From assembly GCF_018854495.1 (NCBI RefSeq), contig NZ_JABBDR010000307.1, positions 1-30,719 on the forward strand: a stretch of DNA of 30,719 nt. Direction: 5' to 3'. A program made the translations under genes and the position numbers. The DNA comes from Acidithiobacillus ferruginosus. GTDB taxonomy: Bacteria > Pseudomonadota > Gammaproteobacteria > Acidithiobacillales > Acidithiobacillaceae. Shown one piece after another: positions 23,737 through 30,719 of this stretch (the first letter of the stretch is position 1; every line of letters starts with the position of its first letter). The notes beneath the pieces were generated by a model. That model saw only the letters and a list, made by a program, of their open reading frames with translations, was not told the DNA's origin and did no database searches.

Positions 23737-25365
23737 ATGCCAACCCAGACACACAGTACAACCACGCCCGAGGATCGCGACAGGCGCGAGAAACGCGATG
23801 TGCGCCAGGAGGTCACTGACCGCATCATCGCCGCGGTAGAGGGAAATACCGCCCCCTGGCAGCGGCCGCATGAGGGTGGCCCCAGATCCGGCCCCATCAA
23901 CGCCGTCACCGGCAAGGAATACAACGGCGGGAACCGTATGTTATTGGCGACCGTCGCCCCCACCGGCGATCCCCGCTGGGTGACTTACAAACAAGCTGCC
24001 GAACAAGACTGGCAAGTCAAAAAAGGGGAGCACGGTATCCCTATCGAGGTCTGGAAGAGCTATGAAAAAGGCATAGAGCGACCGGGTGGCGAAAACCCAA
24101 AGTTCGAGGGTAAAGAAATTGCGGTTTCCGGGAAGGAAGTCCGGCGTTTCGCCAAGTATTACACGGTGTTTCACGCCTCGCAGATCGAGGGCATCCCGCC
24201 ATATGAGATGGACCCATCAAAAACGCACGATTTCGACATGCATGCGGTGGGTGAAAAACTGTTTGACCAGAATGAAAAGTCCGCCCCCATTCTATTCGAT
24301 AGTCCGGGACAGGCTTTTTACAGCCCTAAGAATGATGATATTCACCTGCCGCCCAGGGAATCCTTCCTGGATGCCGGACATTTATATGCCACGGCGGGGC
24401 ATGAGATTGCGCACTCCACCATGGCGGAGCATCGCCTGAATCGGAGCAGGTTACAGCAGTTTCAGAACGGAACGGCCTCTGACCATACATTACGGGCCAA
24501 AGAAGAGCTGCGTGCGGAAATGGCGTCCTACATCATTTCCGAGAAAACGGGCATACCCCATCATCCTGAAAATCATGAGTCCTACGTAAAGGGCTGGGTG
24601 TCCATCCTCAAAAACGACAAGAACGAAATCTACCACGCTGCACGGGATGCAGAAAAGATGGCGGATTATGTCATCGCACAGCAGAAATTGCTCGAAGTCG
24701 GTCATGAAAAAGCCATTGAGACGCCCGAACGCAATAAGCAGGTGCATCACCGGGTCATTCTGTCTCACCGGAAAGACCTGCCCGACTATGTGCGCCAGGA
24801 ACCCGTGGATCCCGACAAGCCCATTCTGGAAATCCAGAACCACAACCGACAGAGCATTTCCGGTGTGCTGAAAGATTTTGATAAGGATAGCTTGCTGCTG
24901 GACACCAAAGAATACGGTGTCGTTCATGTGGATATTGGCAAGCAGTTTATGGAAGACGGCTTTGGTGGTTCTTACCTGCATAAAGCCATGGACAAACACA
25001 TCGATGTTTCCATCAGCAATGATGGTCGGATACTGAAAATTCACAACCCTGAACTCGGGCCACAGCCGGTCACTGATATTTTCAATACCCCGGCCAAACC
25101 GTTTGGTCTAATGCCGCTCCAGCAAATGGACCGCTCTGATGCCACGCAGATCACCGGAAAATTAACGCATGTGCATGATACCAATCTGATCGAAATTCAA
25201 CCGGCAGGAAAACCCATGCTGATATCTGGTCGTGATCCGGACAAGGCACATCAGGCGGAAATCCGGGCCATGGTCGGACATACCGTGACGGTAAAGCCCA
25301 CCAGGACCGGCGAACTCAAGGTGGAAGACCGCTCACCGCAGAAAGTGAAGTCTTTGGGCCGCTAA
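23737..25365 (+). CDS. ArdC-type antirestriction protein with C-terminal extension
   Basis: 542 aa. GAGG lies 6 nt before the ATG. Residues about 20-150 form the ssDNA-binding domain (VTDRIIAAVEGNTAPWQRP, PINAVTGKEYNGGNRMLL, KKGEHGIPIEVWK, YYTVFHASQIEG). The zincin-like metallopeptidase domain has HEIAH at 222-226 and a third acidic ligand in EELRAEMASYIISEKTG. ArdC proteins from conjugative plasmids protect incoming single-stranded DNA from restriction. The usual protein ends near residue 300. Here ~220 further residues follow with two beta-rich units (ISGVLKDFDKDSLLLDT and ITGKLTHVHDTNLIEIQP, each ending in a possible KfrB-like fold), a role unknown. Confidence 0.85.
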   Translation: MPTQTHSTTTPEDRDRREKRDVRQEVTDRIIAAVEGNTAPWQRPHEGGPRSGPINAVTGKEYNGGNRMLLATVAPTGDPRWVTYKQAAEQDWQVKKGEHGIPIEVWKSYEKGIERPGGENPKFEGKEIAVSGKEVRRFAKYYTVFHASQIEGIPPYEMDPSKTHDFDMHAVGEKLFDQNEKSAPILFDSPGQAFYSPKNDDIHLPPRESFLDAGHLYATAGHEIAHSTMAEHRLNRSRLQQFQNGTASDHTLRAKEELRAEMASYIISEKTGIPHHPENHESYVKGWVSILKNDKNEIYHAARDAEKMADYVIAQQKLLEVGHEKAIETPERNKQVHHRVILSHRKDLPDYVRQEPVDPDKPILEIQNHNRQSISGVLKDFDKDSLLLDTKEYGVVHVDIGKQFMEDGFGGSYLHKAMDKHIDVSISNDGRILKIHNPELGPQPVTDIFNTPAKPFGLMPLQQMDRSDATQITGKLTHVHDTNLIEIQPAGKPMLISGRDPDKAHQAEIRAMVGHTVTVKPTRTGELKVEDRSPQKVKSLGR

Positions 25366-25368
25366 CCG

Positions 25369-27849
25369 ATGACTGCTTATAACCGTGAAACCATCGTGAC
25401 CGCACTGGCGGCAAAGGGTATCCCGTATCAAATACTGGGTCGCGAGATTGAAGCGGACATTCTGGGTACGGGGCACAAAACGCACAAGATCAATCCCGCT
25501 AAAGGGGTGTATCTCGACTCGGCGACGGGTGCAGGCGGCACGATCGAGGGATTGCTGCACGGTATGGATCTGACCCCCTCCCCATCGATCGCTACTGATC
25601 AGCCGACAGCGCGCCAAACGGACAATTCCCAGTTGGCGCGCACCCTGTGGAATAACGCATGGGCCTGCAAAACCCCGCATGAAATATACAACGGTCCAGA
25701 CCTGAATGGTCTTTCTGCCATGAACAAGGGCGCCCGGCGCGCGCAATGGCAGACTGCCAGAGACGTCACTGTGCAATATCTTTTGAACCGGGGCCTGGAG
25801 GATGCCCACTGGCTGGGCCAGGTCAGAATCGGTCTGCCGGACCGGTTTTCACCGGAAGGCACCCGCGCGGTCATGATCACGCCCATGCGCCGCGACGGGA
25901 ACATCTGCGGCATACAACAAGCATTCATCAACGACGAAGGGCATAAACTGGATCGTAAGATGCTGGGGCCAAAAGGCGTCTTTCGCCTTCCGCCGCCGCC
26001 TGATGCCTCGCCCATGCCTCTCACGAGCGCTGCCCAAGAAAAAGGAGGCTTGCTCCTGCTGGGAGAAGGCTTCGAGACTACGGCGGTAGCCATCCAGGCT
26101 AGCGGCTGGCCCGGCATCGTCGCCTATGACGTGGGAGCCGTTCAGAAATGGGCTATTGAACAAGCTGAGGCAGCACATAAACCTGCTAATCGGGGGACAG
26201 CCGTTCCCGCAATCGGCGTTCTGGTTGACCGCGATGTCAATAGGGTTGGGCAGCGCGGTGCTCGCGACGCCATTAGTAGTCTGGATGAGGCGGGACTGGC
26301 CGCACGCTATCTTGAACCTCCAACTCAGGTCATCGGTGGACCCAAAGGCGCTGATTGGGCGGATGCGCGGCAAAAACTAGGGCCCGATGGAATCCGGGCG
26401 GCATTGACACAGTGCATAGATCAGCAAAACAACTTGGCGGCGTATCGAGAAGCTCATCGTCATGAAGTTGATGCGGCTCTGGCCCTCCCAGACGATCACA
26501 AACGCGCATCTGGCATAGCCGCCGTGGTGCCGTACATGTCACCACGACAAATCAACAGGGCACTGGAAGATCCTTATTGGGTCGTGCGATTGAATACGCT
26601 GTACACCCTGCAGGTGGCCGGGCGCACAGAGGAAATTGATAGAACGCATGCAAAAAACCTCGTGGAGGACAAAATACCGGCGGTTCATACGCGCGCTATC
26701 GCCGCCTTTCAAGATCGTTTTGCACCCTATCCATCAAAAAAGAAGGAGGTATCTATGCAACAACCCAGCATTTCCACGGACCCAAACGACAGCAGAGATG
26801 TAGCCGCGATTTTGGGACTTCCCGACAACACCAATTTCGACAACCCCATCCCTCCGCAAACACCGCCAGAAAGGAGTCACAACATGGAACAGCAAGCCAA
26901 CGCCCCGCAGGCCACCCGGCAATACCCCAGAATGGAAGCCTCTCTTAAAGCACAGGATGAAACCTGGTACCAGGCGAGTCTATATGCGGACAAGGAAGGT
27001 CAATTGAAGGGGTCGGTCTCCATTACCAACAAAGACCAGTCCCTTGATGAACGGCACAAGGTAGAGTACGAGGCCAAGAATGACAAAAAGGGAAGCCCTT
27101 TTTTACACGCAAAAGTGCAGATTCCGGATCGCCCGGATGTGCACGTCTTTGTTCGCCCCGACGCCGAATGCAAAGTCGCCATGGTGTCGTTTACGGAGTT
27201 GAAAAACAGAAAGCATCTTCAAATCGAAGGACAGGGTGGAACCCTCAAACCCAACGAGGCGGCACGCACGCATGGGGGCAAGGATAAGACCATTCAGGCC
27301 ATCGGGGAGAAGCTGGGGGTCAATTACCTCGAAGGGCCCGCTCCGGACAAAGAAAAACGGCAGTATCCCCGGATGGAGTCGGCTCTGAAGGCGCAAGACG
27401 GTACCTGGTATACAGCCGGAGTCTACGCCGATAAAGATGGCCAACTGAAGGCGACCGTGCGCATCAATCACCAGGAAACCGGTCTGGATGAACACCACAA
27501 GGTTTCCTTTGAAGAGCGCGACGGCATCACCGGCGGGCGGTATTACAGCGCAAAGATCGAGCGCGAGGATAAGCCCTCCGTATTCATGAACGTGCAGGCT
27601 CCAACCATGAAGGAGGGTGACATCAGGATTGCCCGCACGGATTTTACCGAGTTTCATCCTGAAGAAGAGGACAAGAACAAACGCTTTGATCGCATCCAGG
27701 GGCAAGGGGGCTGGCTCAAGCCCAATGAGGCCATGCTCGCCAAGGGAGACAAGGATCATACGATGCAGTTCATGCGTGAGAAGCTGAACGTGGATCCGGT
27801 AAAACAGGTTGAGCAGGCCAAAGCCAAAGCCAAGGGGATCGAACGATGA
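25369..27849 (+). CDS. Toprim-domain primase-like protein with two C-terminal copies of an unknown domain
   Basis: 826 aa, starting 3 nt after the ardC-like stop. The N-terminal half (1-315) resembles the plasmid/phage Toprim family: KGVYLDSATGAGGTIEGLLH, a linker, then the Toprim fold with GEGFETTAV (232-240) and VLVDRDVNRVG (285-295). There is no zinc finger at the start. A HEAT-like stretch (about 395-455) follows, then two copies of a ~140-residue domain (about 518-653 and 665-810) starting YPRMEaxLKaqd and ending in QGQGGwLKPNEA. Two internal ATGs with strong ribosome sites lie at 26755 and 26884 in frame, so shorter C-terminal products may be made. Coupled by ATGA to the next gene. Confidence 0.75.
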   Translation: MTAYNRETIVTALAAKGIPYQILGREIEADILGTGHKTHKINPAKGVYLDSATGAGGTIEGLLHGMDLTPSPSIATDQPTARQTDNSQLARTLWNNAWACKTPHEIYNGPDLNGLSAMNKGARRAQWQTARDVTVQYLLNRGLEDAHWLGQVRIGLPDRFSPEGTRAVMITPMRRDGNICGIQQAFINDEGHKLDRKMLGPKGVFRLPPPPDASPMPLTSAAQEKGGLLLLGEGFETTAVAIQASGWPGIVAYDVGAVQKWAIEQAEAAHKPANRGTAVPAIGVLVDRDVNRVGQRGARDAISSLDEAGLAARYLEPPTQVIGGPKGADWADARQKLGPDGIRAALTQCIDQQNNLAAYREAHRHEVDAALALPDDHKRASGIAAVVPYMSPRQINRALEDPYWVVRLNTLYTLQVAGRTEEIDRTHAKNLVEDKIPAVHTRAIAAFQDRFAPYPSKKKEVSMQQPSISTDPNDSRDVAAILGLPDNTNFDNPIPPQTPPERSHNMEQQANAPQATRQYPRMEASLKAQDETWYQASLYADKEGQLKGSVSITNKDQSLDERHKVEYEAKNDKKGSPFLHAKVQIPDRPDVHVFVRPDAECKVAMVSFTELKNRKHLQIEGQGGTLKPNEAARTHGGKDKTIQAIGEKLGVNYLEGPAPDKEKRQYPRMESALKAQDGTWYTAGVYADKDGQLKATVRINHQETGLDEHHKVSFEERDGITGGRYYSAKIEREDKPSVFMNVQAPTMKEGDIRIARTDFTEFHPEEEDKNKRFDRIQGQGGWLKPNEAMLAKGDKDHTMQFMREKLNVDPVKQVEQAKAKAKGIER
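26743..26757 (+). promoter_or_regulatory. Internal ribosome site and in-frame ATG (codon 463)
   Basis: AAGGAGG, 5 nt, ATG (26755), in frame inside the Toprim gene. The product from here would be 364 aa without the Toprim domain. Confidence 0.65.
26871..26886 (+). promoter_or_regulatory. Second internal ribosome site and in-frame ATG (codon 506)
   Basis: AAGGAG, 7 nt, ATG (26884). The product would begin just before the first repeated domain. Confidence 0.6.
27706..27828 (+). repeat. 123-bp exact repeat, copy 1
   Basis: Identical to 28989-29111, then 6 bp extra here (one more AK unit), then the shared tail GGGGATCGAACGATGA that contains the next gene's start. Confidence 0.9.
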
Positions 27850-29126
27850 ACACTATAGAAATCGACCCTACAGAAATCGAGGCGCAGCTGACCAGTACGG
27901 ATACTGTGGCGCGCCTGGAAGCGGTCCACAACTACGCGGATATTCTGACCGCACAACAGGTGGAGCGGGCGCTAACCGATTCCGACACGAATGTACGAGT
28001 GTTCGCCGTAGCCGGCCTGTCAAAATCCATGGATGACGTACAGGTCGAGCGCGCATTAACCGACGAGTACGCGCCGGTCAGGAACATGTCCGTCAATCGG
28101 TTTGCTGGGCGCATGAATGATGCGCAAGTCGACCGGGCGCTGGTGGACCCCGATATACAGACTCGCGCCTCTGTCCTAAGCGATCTGGCGCCGCGCATGC
28201 GGGACCAGCAAGTGGAGAACGCATTGACGGACAAGGAGCCTGCAGTACGAGCGGAGGCGACAAAGAGTCTGGTGATGCGCATGAATGATGCGCAAGTCGA
28301 CCGGGCACTACATGATCCGGATTACAGAATGCGGGCGCAAGCGCTCGGCAGTCTCAGCTCACGCCTGTCAGATGAGCAGGTAGAGAAGGAACTGACCATC
28401 CGTAACGCCGCATGGCGAGAAGTGGCCACAGAGCGTTTTGCCGAACGGATGAACGATACCCAGGTTGAGCGCGTGCTAACCGACCTACAGCCAGAGGTCC
28501 GACTGGCTGGCGTGACGTATTTGCACCAGAGGATGACCGACGCGCAGGTGGGCAGGGCCGTTGGCGATGAGGACGCAGATGTGCGGATTGCGGCGGAAAA
28601 GAAGTTGTCTCCCCGTGTTGCCAGCCAGATACCGCCGCCGAGGGAGCAGCTACCGCGCATGGAATCCGCCCTGAAAACGCCGGAGGGTACCTGGTATTCG
28701 TCCGGTGTCTACGTCGACAAAGAAAACCAACTGAAGGCTACGGTGCGGATCAGCAACAAGGAGTCCGGGATTGACGAAAGCCACAAGGTCTCTTTCGAGG
28801 AACGTGTGTACAACGGGGATCGTTATTACAGCGCAAAGATTGAGAGGGAAAACAAACCAACCTTGTACATGAACGTGCAAACGCCGAACGTGAAGGCTGG
28901 TGAGACCCGGATTGCCCGGGCGGATTTCACCGAGTTTCACCCGGAAGAGCAGGACAAAGACAGGCGCTTCGAGCGGGTCCAGGGACAGGGGGGCTGGCTC
29001 AAGCCCAATGAGGCCATGCTCGCCAAGGGAGACAAGGATCATACGATGCAGTTCATGCGTGAGAAGCTGAACGTGGATCCGGTAAAACAGGTTGAGCAGG
29101 CCAAAGCCAAGGGGATCGAACGATGA
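27846..29126 (+). CDS. 28-residue-repeat (HEAT/PBS-like) protein with the unknown C-terminal domain
   Basis: 426 aa. Nine successive 28-residue units cover about residues 10-262 with the pattern xQVeRALtDxxxxVRxxAvxxLxxRMnD, for example VQVERALTDEYAPVRNMSV and AQVDRALVDPDIQTRASV, two helices each as in PBS-lyase HEAT repeats. Such solenoids bind proteins. The rest (about 268-412) is a third copy of the domain found twice in the Toprim protein (LPRMESALKTPEGTWY ... QGQGGWLKPNEAM). The start overlaps the Toprim stop by ATGA with AAGGGG upstream. The last 41 codons are nearly the same DNA as the end of the Toprim gene. Confidence 0.75.
   Translation: MNTIEIDPTEIEAQLTSTDTVARLEAVHNYADILTAQQVERALTDSDTNVRVFAVAGLSKSMDDVQVERALTDEYAPVRNMSVNRFAGRMNDAQVDRALVDPDIQTRASVLSDLAPRMRDQQVENALTDKEPAVRAEATKSLVMRMNDAQVDRALHDPDYRMRAQALGSLSSRLSDEQVEKELTIRNAAWREVATERFAERMNDTQVERVLTDLQPEVRLAGVTYLHQRMTDAQVGRAVGDEDADVRIAAEKKLSPRVASQIPPPREQLPRMESALKTPEGTWYSSGVYVDKENQLKATVRISNKESGIDESHKVSFEERVYNGDRYYSAKIERENKPTLYMNVQTPNVKAGETRIARADFTEFHPEEQDKDRRFERVQGQGGWLKPNEAMLAKGDKDHTMQFMREKLNVDPVKQVEQAKAKGIER
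28989..29111 (+). repeat. 123-bp exact repeat, copy 2
   Basis: Second copy of 27706-27828, 1283 bp downstream, again followed by GGGGATCGAACGATGA and the start of the next gene. Confidence 0.9.
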
Positions 29127-29422
29127 GCGCAACAGAAGAAATCAGGGTCTGGGCTACCGGAGCATACACCGAGGCTAACAAGCGGAAGGACGGCGAACGG
29201 TTGCGCAAGCTGCGGCAACTCATGGATCACCTGCAGGTGTCCGCCAGGCTCCCGGATCCAGCAGGCCTCACCGTCGGCAGCACGGAACGCTTCCTGGCCG
29301 AGCGACGCATCCAGAAACTCACACAGGAGGCGGCAGGCTTGGGTTACGAGGCGCCTGGGCAGGAGCTGCGCAAGGAGGCGGGAATGCACCTGGCTGGGCA
29401 GGCGCTGGGCATTTCGCTTTAA
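29123..29422 (+). CDS. Hypothetical helical protein (99 aa)
   Basis: Starts within the duplicated ATGA junction, so it is coupled to the repeat protein in the same way as that gene is coupled to the Toprim gene. Helical and basic (EANKRKDGERLRKLRQLMDH, FLAERRIQKLTQEAAGLG). No family recognised. Last gene of the ardC-Toprim operon. Confidence 0.65.
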   Translation: MSATEEIRVWATGAYTEANKRKDGERLRKLRQLMDHLQVSARLPDPAGLTVGSTERFLAERRIQKLTQEAAGLGYEAPGQELRKEAGMHLAGQALGISL

Positions 29423-29440
29423 AGTGCTATGCTTCCCATT

Positions 29441-29589
29441 ATGAAGCAAATAATGGTTGATTCTCATGGCCGCGACTCTGCCCTGACCGCTTTATACTAC
29501 TTAGGTCAGCGAGAAGATCTGTCTTTCTGGCCGTGCGCGAGTTGATGGGTAAATTGGTGACGCTGCGGGTCAAGGGGCATGGTTTATGA
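29441..29589 (+). pseudogene. Possible frameshifted small ORF
   Basis: A frame from ATG 29441 (MKQIMVDSHGRDSALTALYY...) stops at 29545; another frame ends VRELMGKLVTLRVKGHGL and overlaps the next start as ATGA. Joining them needs one frameshift near 29525. It may be a broken antitoxin-like gene, or this gap may be only promoter and leader. Confidence 0.3.
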
Positions 29590-29879
29590 CGCTGAATAAT
29601 GACTGGATGGTATTAACCACAATCAACGCTCCACGTCACGTCATAGTGACGGGCGATGATCTGGAGGCTTGGCTGCGCGGCAGCCTTGCAGGCGGCGCCT
29701 CTGAGGTAGATACCATGGGGCTGCAGGCGTTCTTTTATGAGTGTGACCTTGGGGCGCAGCTCGGATTTCTGCGCGGCCGCCACATACCCGTGGAACAGGC
29801 ACTCGCTGCTCTGGATCAGTACGTCCGACCCGGATTTCCGGCGGGCTTTCATTTTCCGCTGGACGCCTGGGCTGCCTGA
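29586..29879 (+). CDS. Small partner protein of the AbiEii-like gene (97 aa)
   Basis: AGGGG about 9 nt before the start. The product (PRHVIVTGDDLEAWLRGSLAGG, QAFFYECDLGAQLGFLRGRHI, PGFPAGFHFPLDAW) has no helix-turn-helix of the usual AbiEi antitoxin. It shares one base (TGATG) with the nucleotidyltransferase gene, so the two are coupled. By position it may be the antitoxin or an accessory factor. Confidence 0.6.
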   Translation: MTLNNDWMVLTTINAPRHVIVTGDDLEAWLRGSLAGGASEVDTMGLQAFFYECDLGAQLGFLRGRHIPVEQALAALDQYVRPGFPAGFHFPLDAWAA

Positions 29880-30553
29880 TGGATTCCTGGGAACCACTTT
29901 TCGACAAGGCCATGCTGGCCATAGATTCTCTACCCCCTCACCTGCCCAGACTCGAATGGACCATTGGCGGTGGCACGGTGCTTATGTTTAAGTATCGTCA
30001 CCGGTTAAGCCACGATATAGATATTTTTATCACGGATGCGCAATATCTGACCGCCTTATCGCCACGTCTGAATGACAAGGTAGAAGACCTCACCTCCCAC
30101 TACCGCGAAGATTCTCAGCACGTCAAGCTGATTTTTGATGACTTAGGTGAAGTGGACTTTGTGGCCGCACCGCGCCTGGTGGCGAACTCCACTCAGGCGG
30201 CGACCATTCATGGCCGTAAGGTCTTGCTGGACAAGCCGGAAGAGATCATCGCCAAGAAGTGTTTCTACCGTGCGGACGGGTTTACGGCGCGCGACGTGTT
30301 CGACATGGCGGTATTCCTGACAAAGGATCCCGCCATGGTAAAAAAGAATCTTGGCATCCTCACCGCGCGAGCTGATGACATACAAAGACGCTTGGCGTTT
30401 TATGCCACTAATAAATCACATTGGGATCGGGAAATCAGCCGCGTTAGGCCATTACCCGGTTTCAGCCAATATTCGCAACAGGCGTTGAGCAAGGTACAGA
30501 AATTCTACGCTAGCCCGGAACAGTGGTTAAAGGTCCAGGCGCTGACCAGATAG
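29879..30553 (+). CDS. AbiEii/AbiGii-like nucleotidyltransferase
   Basis: 224 aa. The polymerase-beta-type core is WTIGGGTVLMFKYRHRLSHDIDIFI with GGGT at 30-33 and acidic pair D46/D48, then a third acidic strand LGEVDFVAAP, and KPEEIIAKKCFYR with FTARDVFDMAVF, the usual second half of AbiEii toxins. Such enzymes add nucleotides to tRNA or other targets and act in phage exclusion or maintenance. It lacks a classical AbiEi gene and has a 97-aa partner instead. A terminator follows at once. Confidence 0.85.
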   Translation: MDSWEPLFDKAMLAIDSLPPHLPRLEWTIGGGTVLMFKYRHRLSHDIDIFITDAQYLTALSPRLNDKVEDLTSHYREDSQHVKLIFDDLGEVDFVAAPRLVANSTQAATIHGRKVLLDKPEEIIAKKCFYRADGFTARDVFDMAVFLTKDPAMVKKNLGILTARADDIQRRLAFYATNKSHWDREISRVRPLPGFSQYSQQALSKVQKFYASPEQWLKVQALTR

Positions 30554-30586
30554 GCCAACGCTATGTGAATCCGTTGCCCGCTATAC

Positions 30587-30619
30587 CCTTGTAAGCAATC
30601 CGCTTGCAGGGAGTTTTTT
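30587..30619 (+). terminator. Rho-independent terminator overlapping a ribosome site
   Basis: Stem CCTTGTAAGC (30587-30596) pairs with GCTTGCAGGG (30602-30611) with two wobbles, loop of 5, then AG and six T (30614-30619). The next ATG begins at 30620 and its ribosome site GGGAG (30609-30613) is in the 3' arm. Confidence 0.7.
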
Positions 30620-30719
30620 ATGGCGGCAAGGAAATGGAAACGCCTCATCAGCGCGGTAGCCACGGTCAGCATGTGGACCGTGATCACCGCCGGCGTCCTG
30701 ACCATGGCTGTGGCGTCCC
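30620..30719 (+). CDS. Partial CDS, N-terminal membrane segment
   Basis: The first 33 codons are visible and the gene runs off the window. A basic start (MAARKWKRL) is followed by a hydrophobic stretch ISAVATVSMWTVITAGVLTM, a signal peptide or anchor. It could be the first gene of a transfer or secretion operon, but nothing further can be seen. GGGAG lies 6 nt before the ATG, inside a terminator hairpin. Confidence 0.55.
   Translation, partial: MAARKWKRLISAVATVSMWTVITAGVLTMAVAS

Overview
The window joins two kinds of DNA. Bases 1 to about 9141 look like ordinary chromosome of a moderately GC-rich Gram-negative proteobacterium. The evidence is an outer-membrane lipoprotein, an EnvZ/OmpR-type pair, oligoribonuclease, phosphoglucomutase and a tRNA-Pro with encoded CCA. 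Gene content and style suggest an acidophile such as Acidithiobacillus, but that is recollection, not a database match. From the 3' end of tRNA-Pro to the right edge, everything looks like an integrated mobile element whose far end lies outside the window.

Chromosomal part: an Slp-like lipoprotein and a histidine kinase/response regulator pair on the minus strand; a gene-free stretch holding two tandem ~200-bp units that look like paralogous small-RNA genes; orn; a tightly packed three-gene redox operon (luciferase-like flavin monooxygenase, SDR-type dehydrogenase, AurF-like diiron oxygenase); pgm; a YtxH-like protein; tRNA-Pro.

Left arm of the element (9160-17237): the order follows the lambda paradigm. 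A tyrosine integrase and a DUF4224 protein sit beside the tRNA. A leftward operon of small phage-type genes (zinc finger, HAD phosphatase and others) ends in a cytosine methyltransferase that is cut off and spliced to an outer-membrane-protein fragment. It is driven by a promoter/operator I call PL. Next comes cargo: decayed toxin-antitoxin genes and a convergent pair made of an unknown 276-aa protein and a DUF488 protein. Then comes a leftward S24-type repressor and a divergent YdaS/Cro-like gene driven by PR. PL and PR share a 30-bp promoter/operator module (27 of 30 identical) with a palindromic operator between the -35 and -10 boxes. The cargo therefore occupies the rexAB position of lambda.

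Right arm (17324-30719): cro, two micro-ORFs and a 492-aa triple winged-helix protein are linked by ATGA overlaps. They are followed by a small membrane protein, a DUF1376 replication protein whose gene contains a cluster of GAAACGTTTC palindromes (a likely origin), a DnaC-like helicase loader, a 396-aa unknown, and an adenine methylase. The gene content then becomes plasmid-like: an ArdC-type antirestriction protein, a Toprim protein with two internal in-frame Shine-Dalgarno/ATG starts, a 28-residue-repeat protein, and an AbiEii-type nucleotidyltransferase with a small partner. A ~140-aa domain of unknown function occurs three times across the Toprim and repeat proteins, and one stretch of it is duplicated almost exactly at DNA level.

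I read the element as a phage/plasmid mosaic (integrative element or phage-plasmid) with lambda-like control and replication and a plasmid-like distal module. No phage structural genes are visible in the window. All family assignments come from reading motifs, not from searches.
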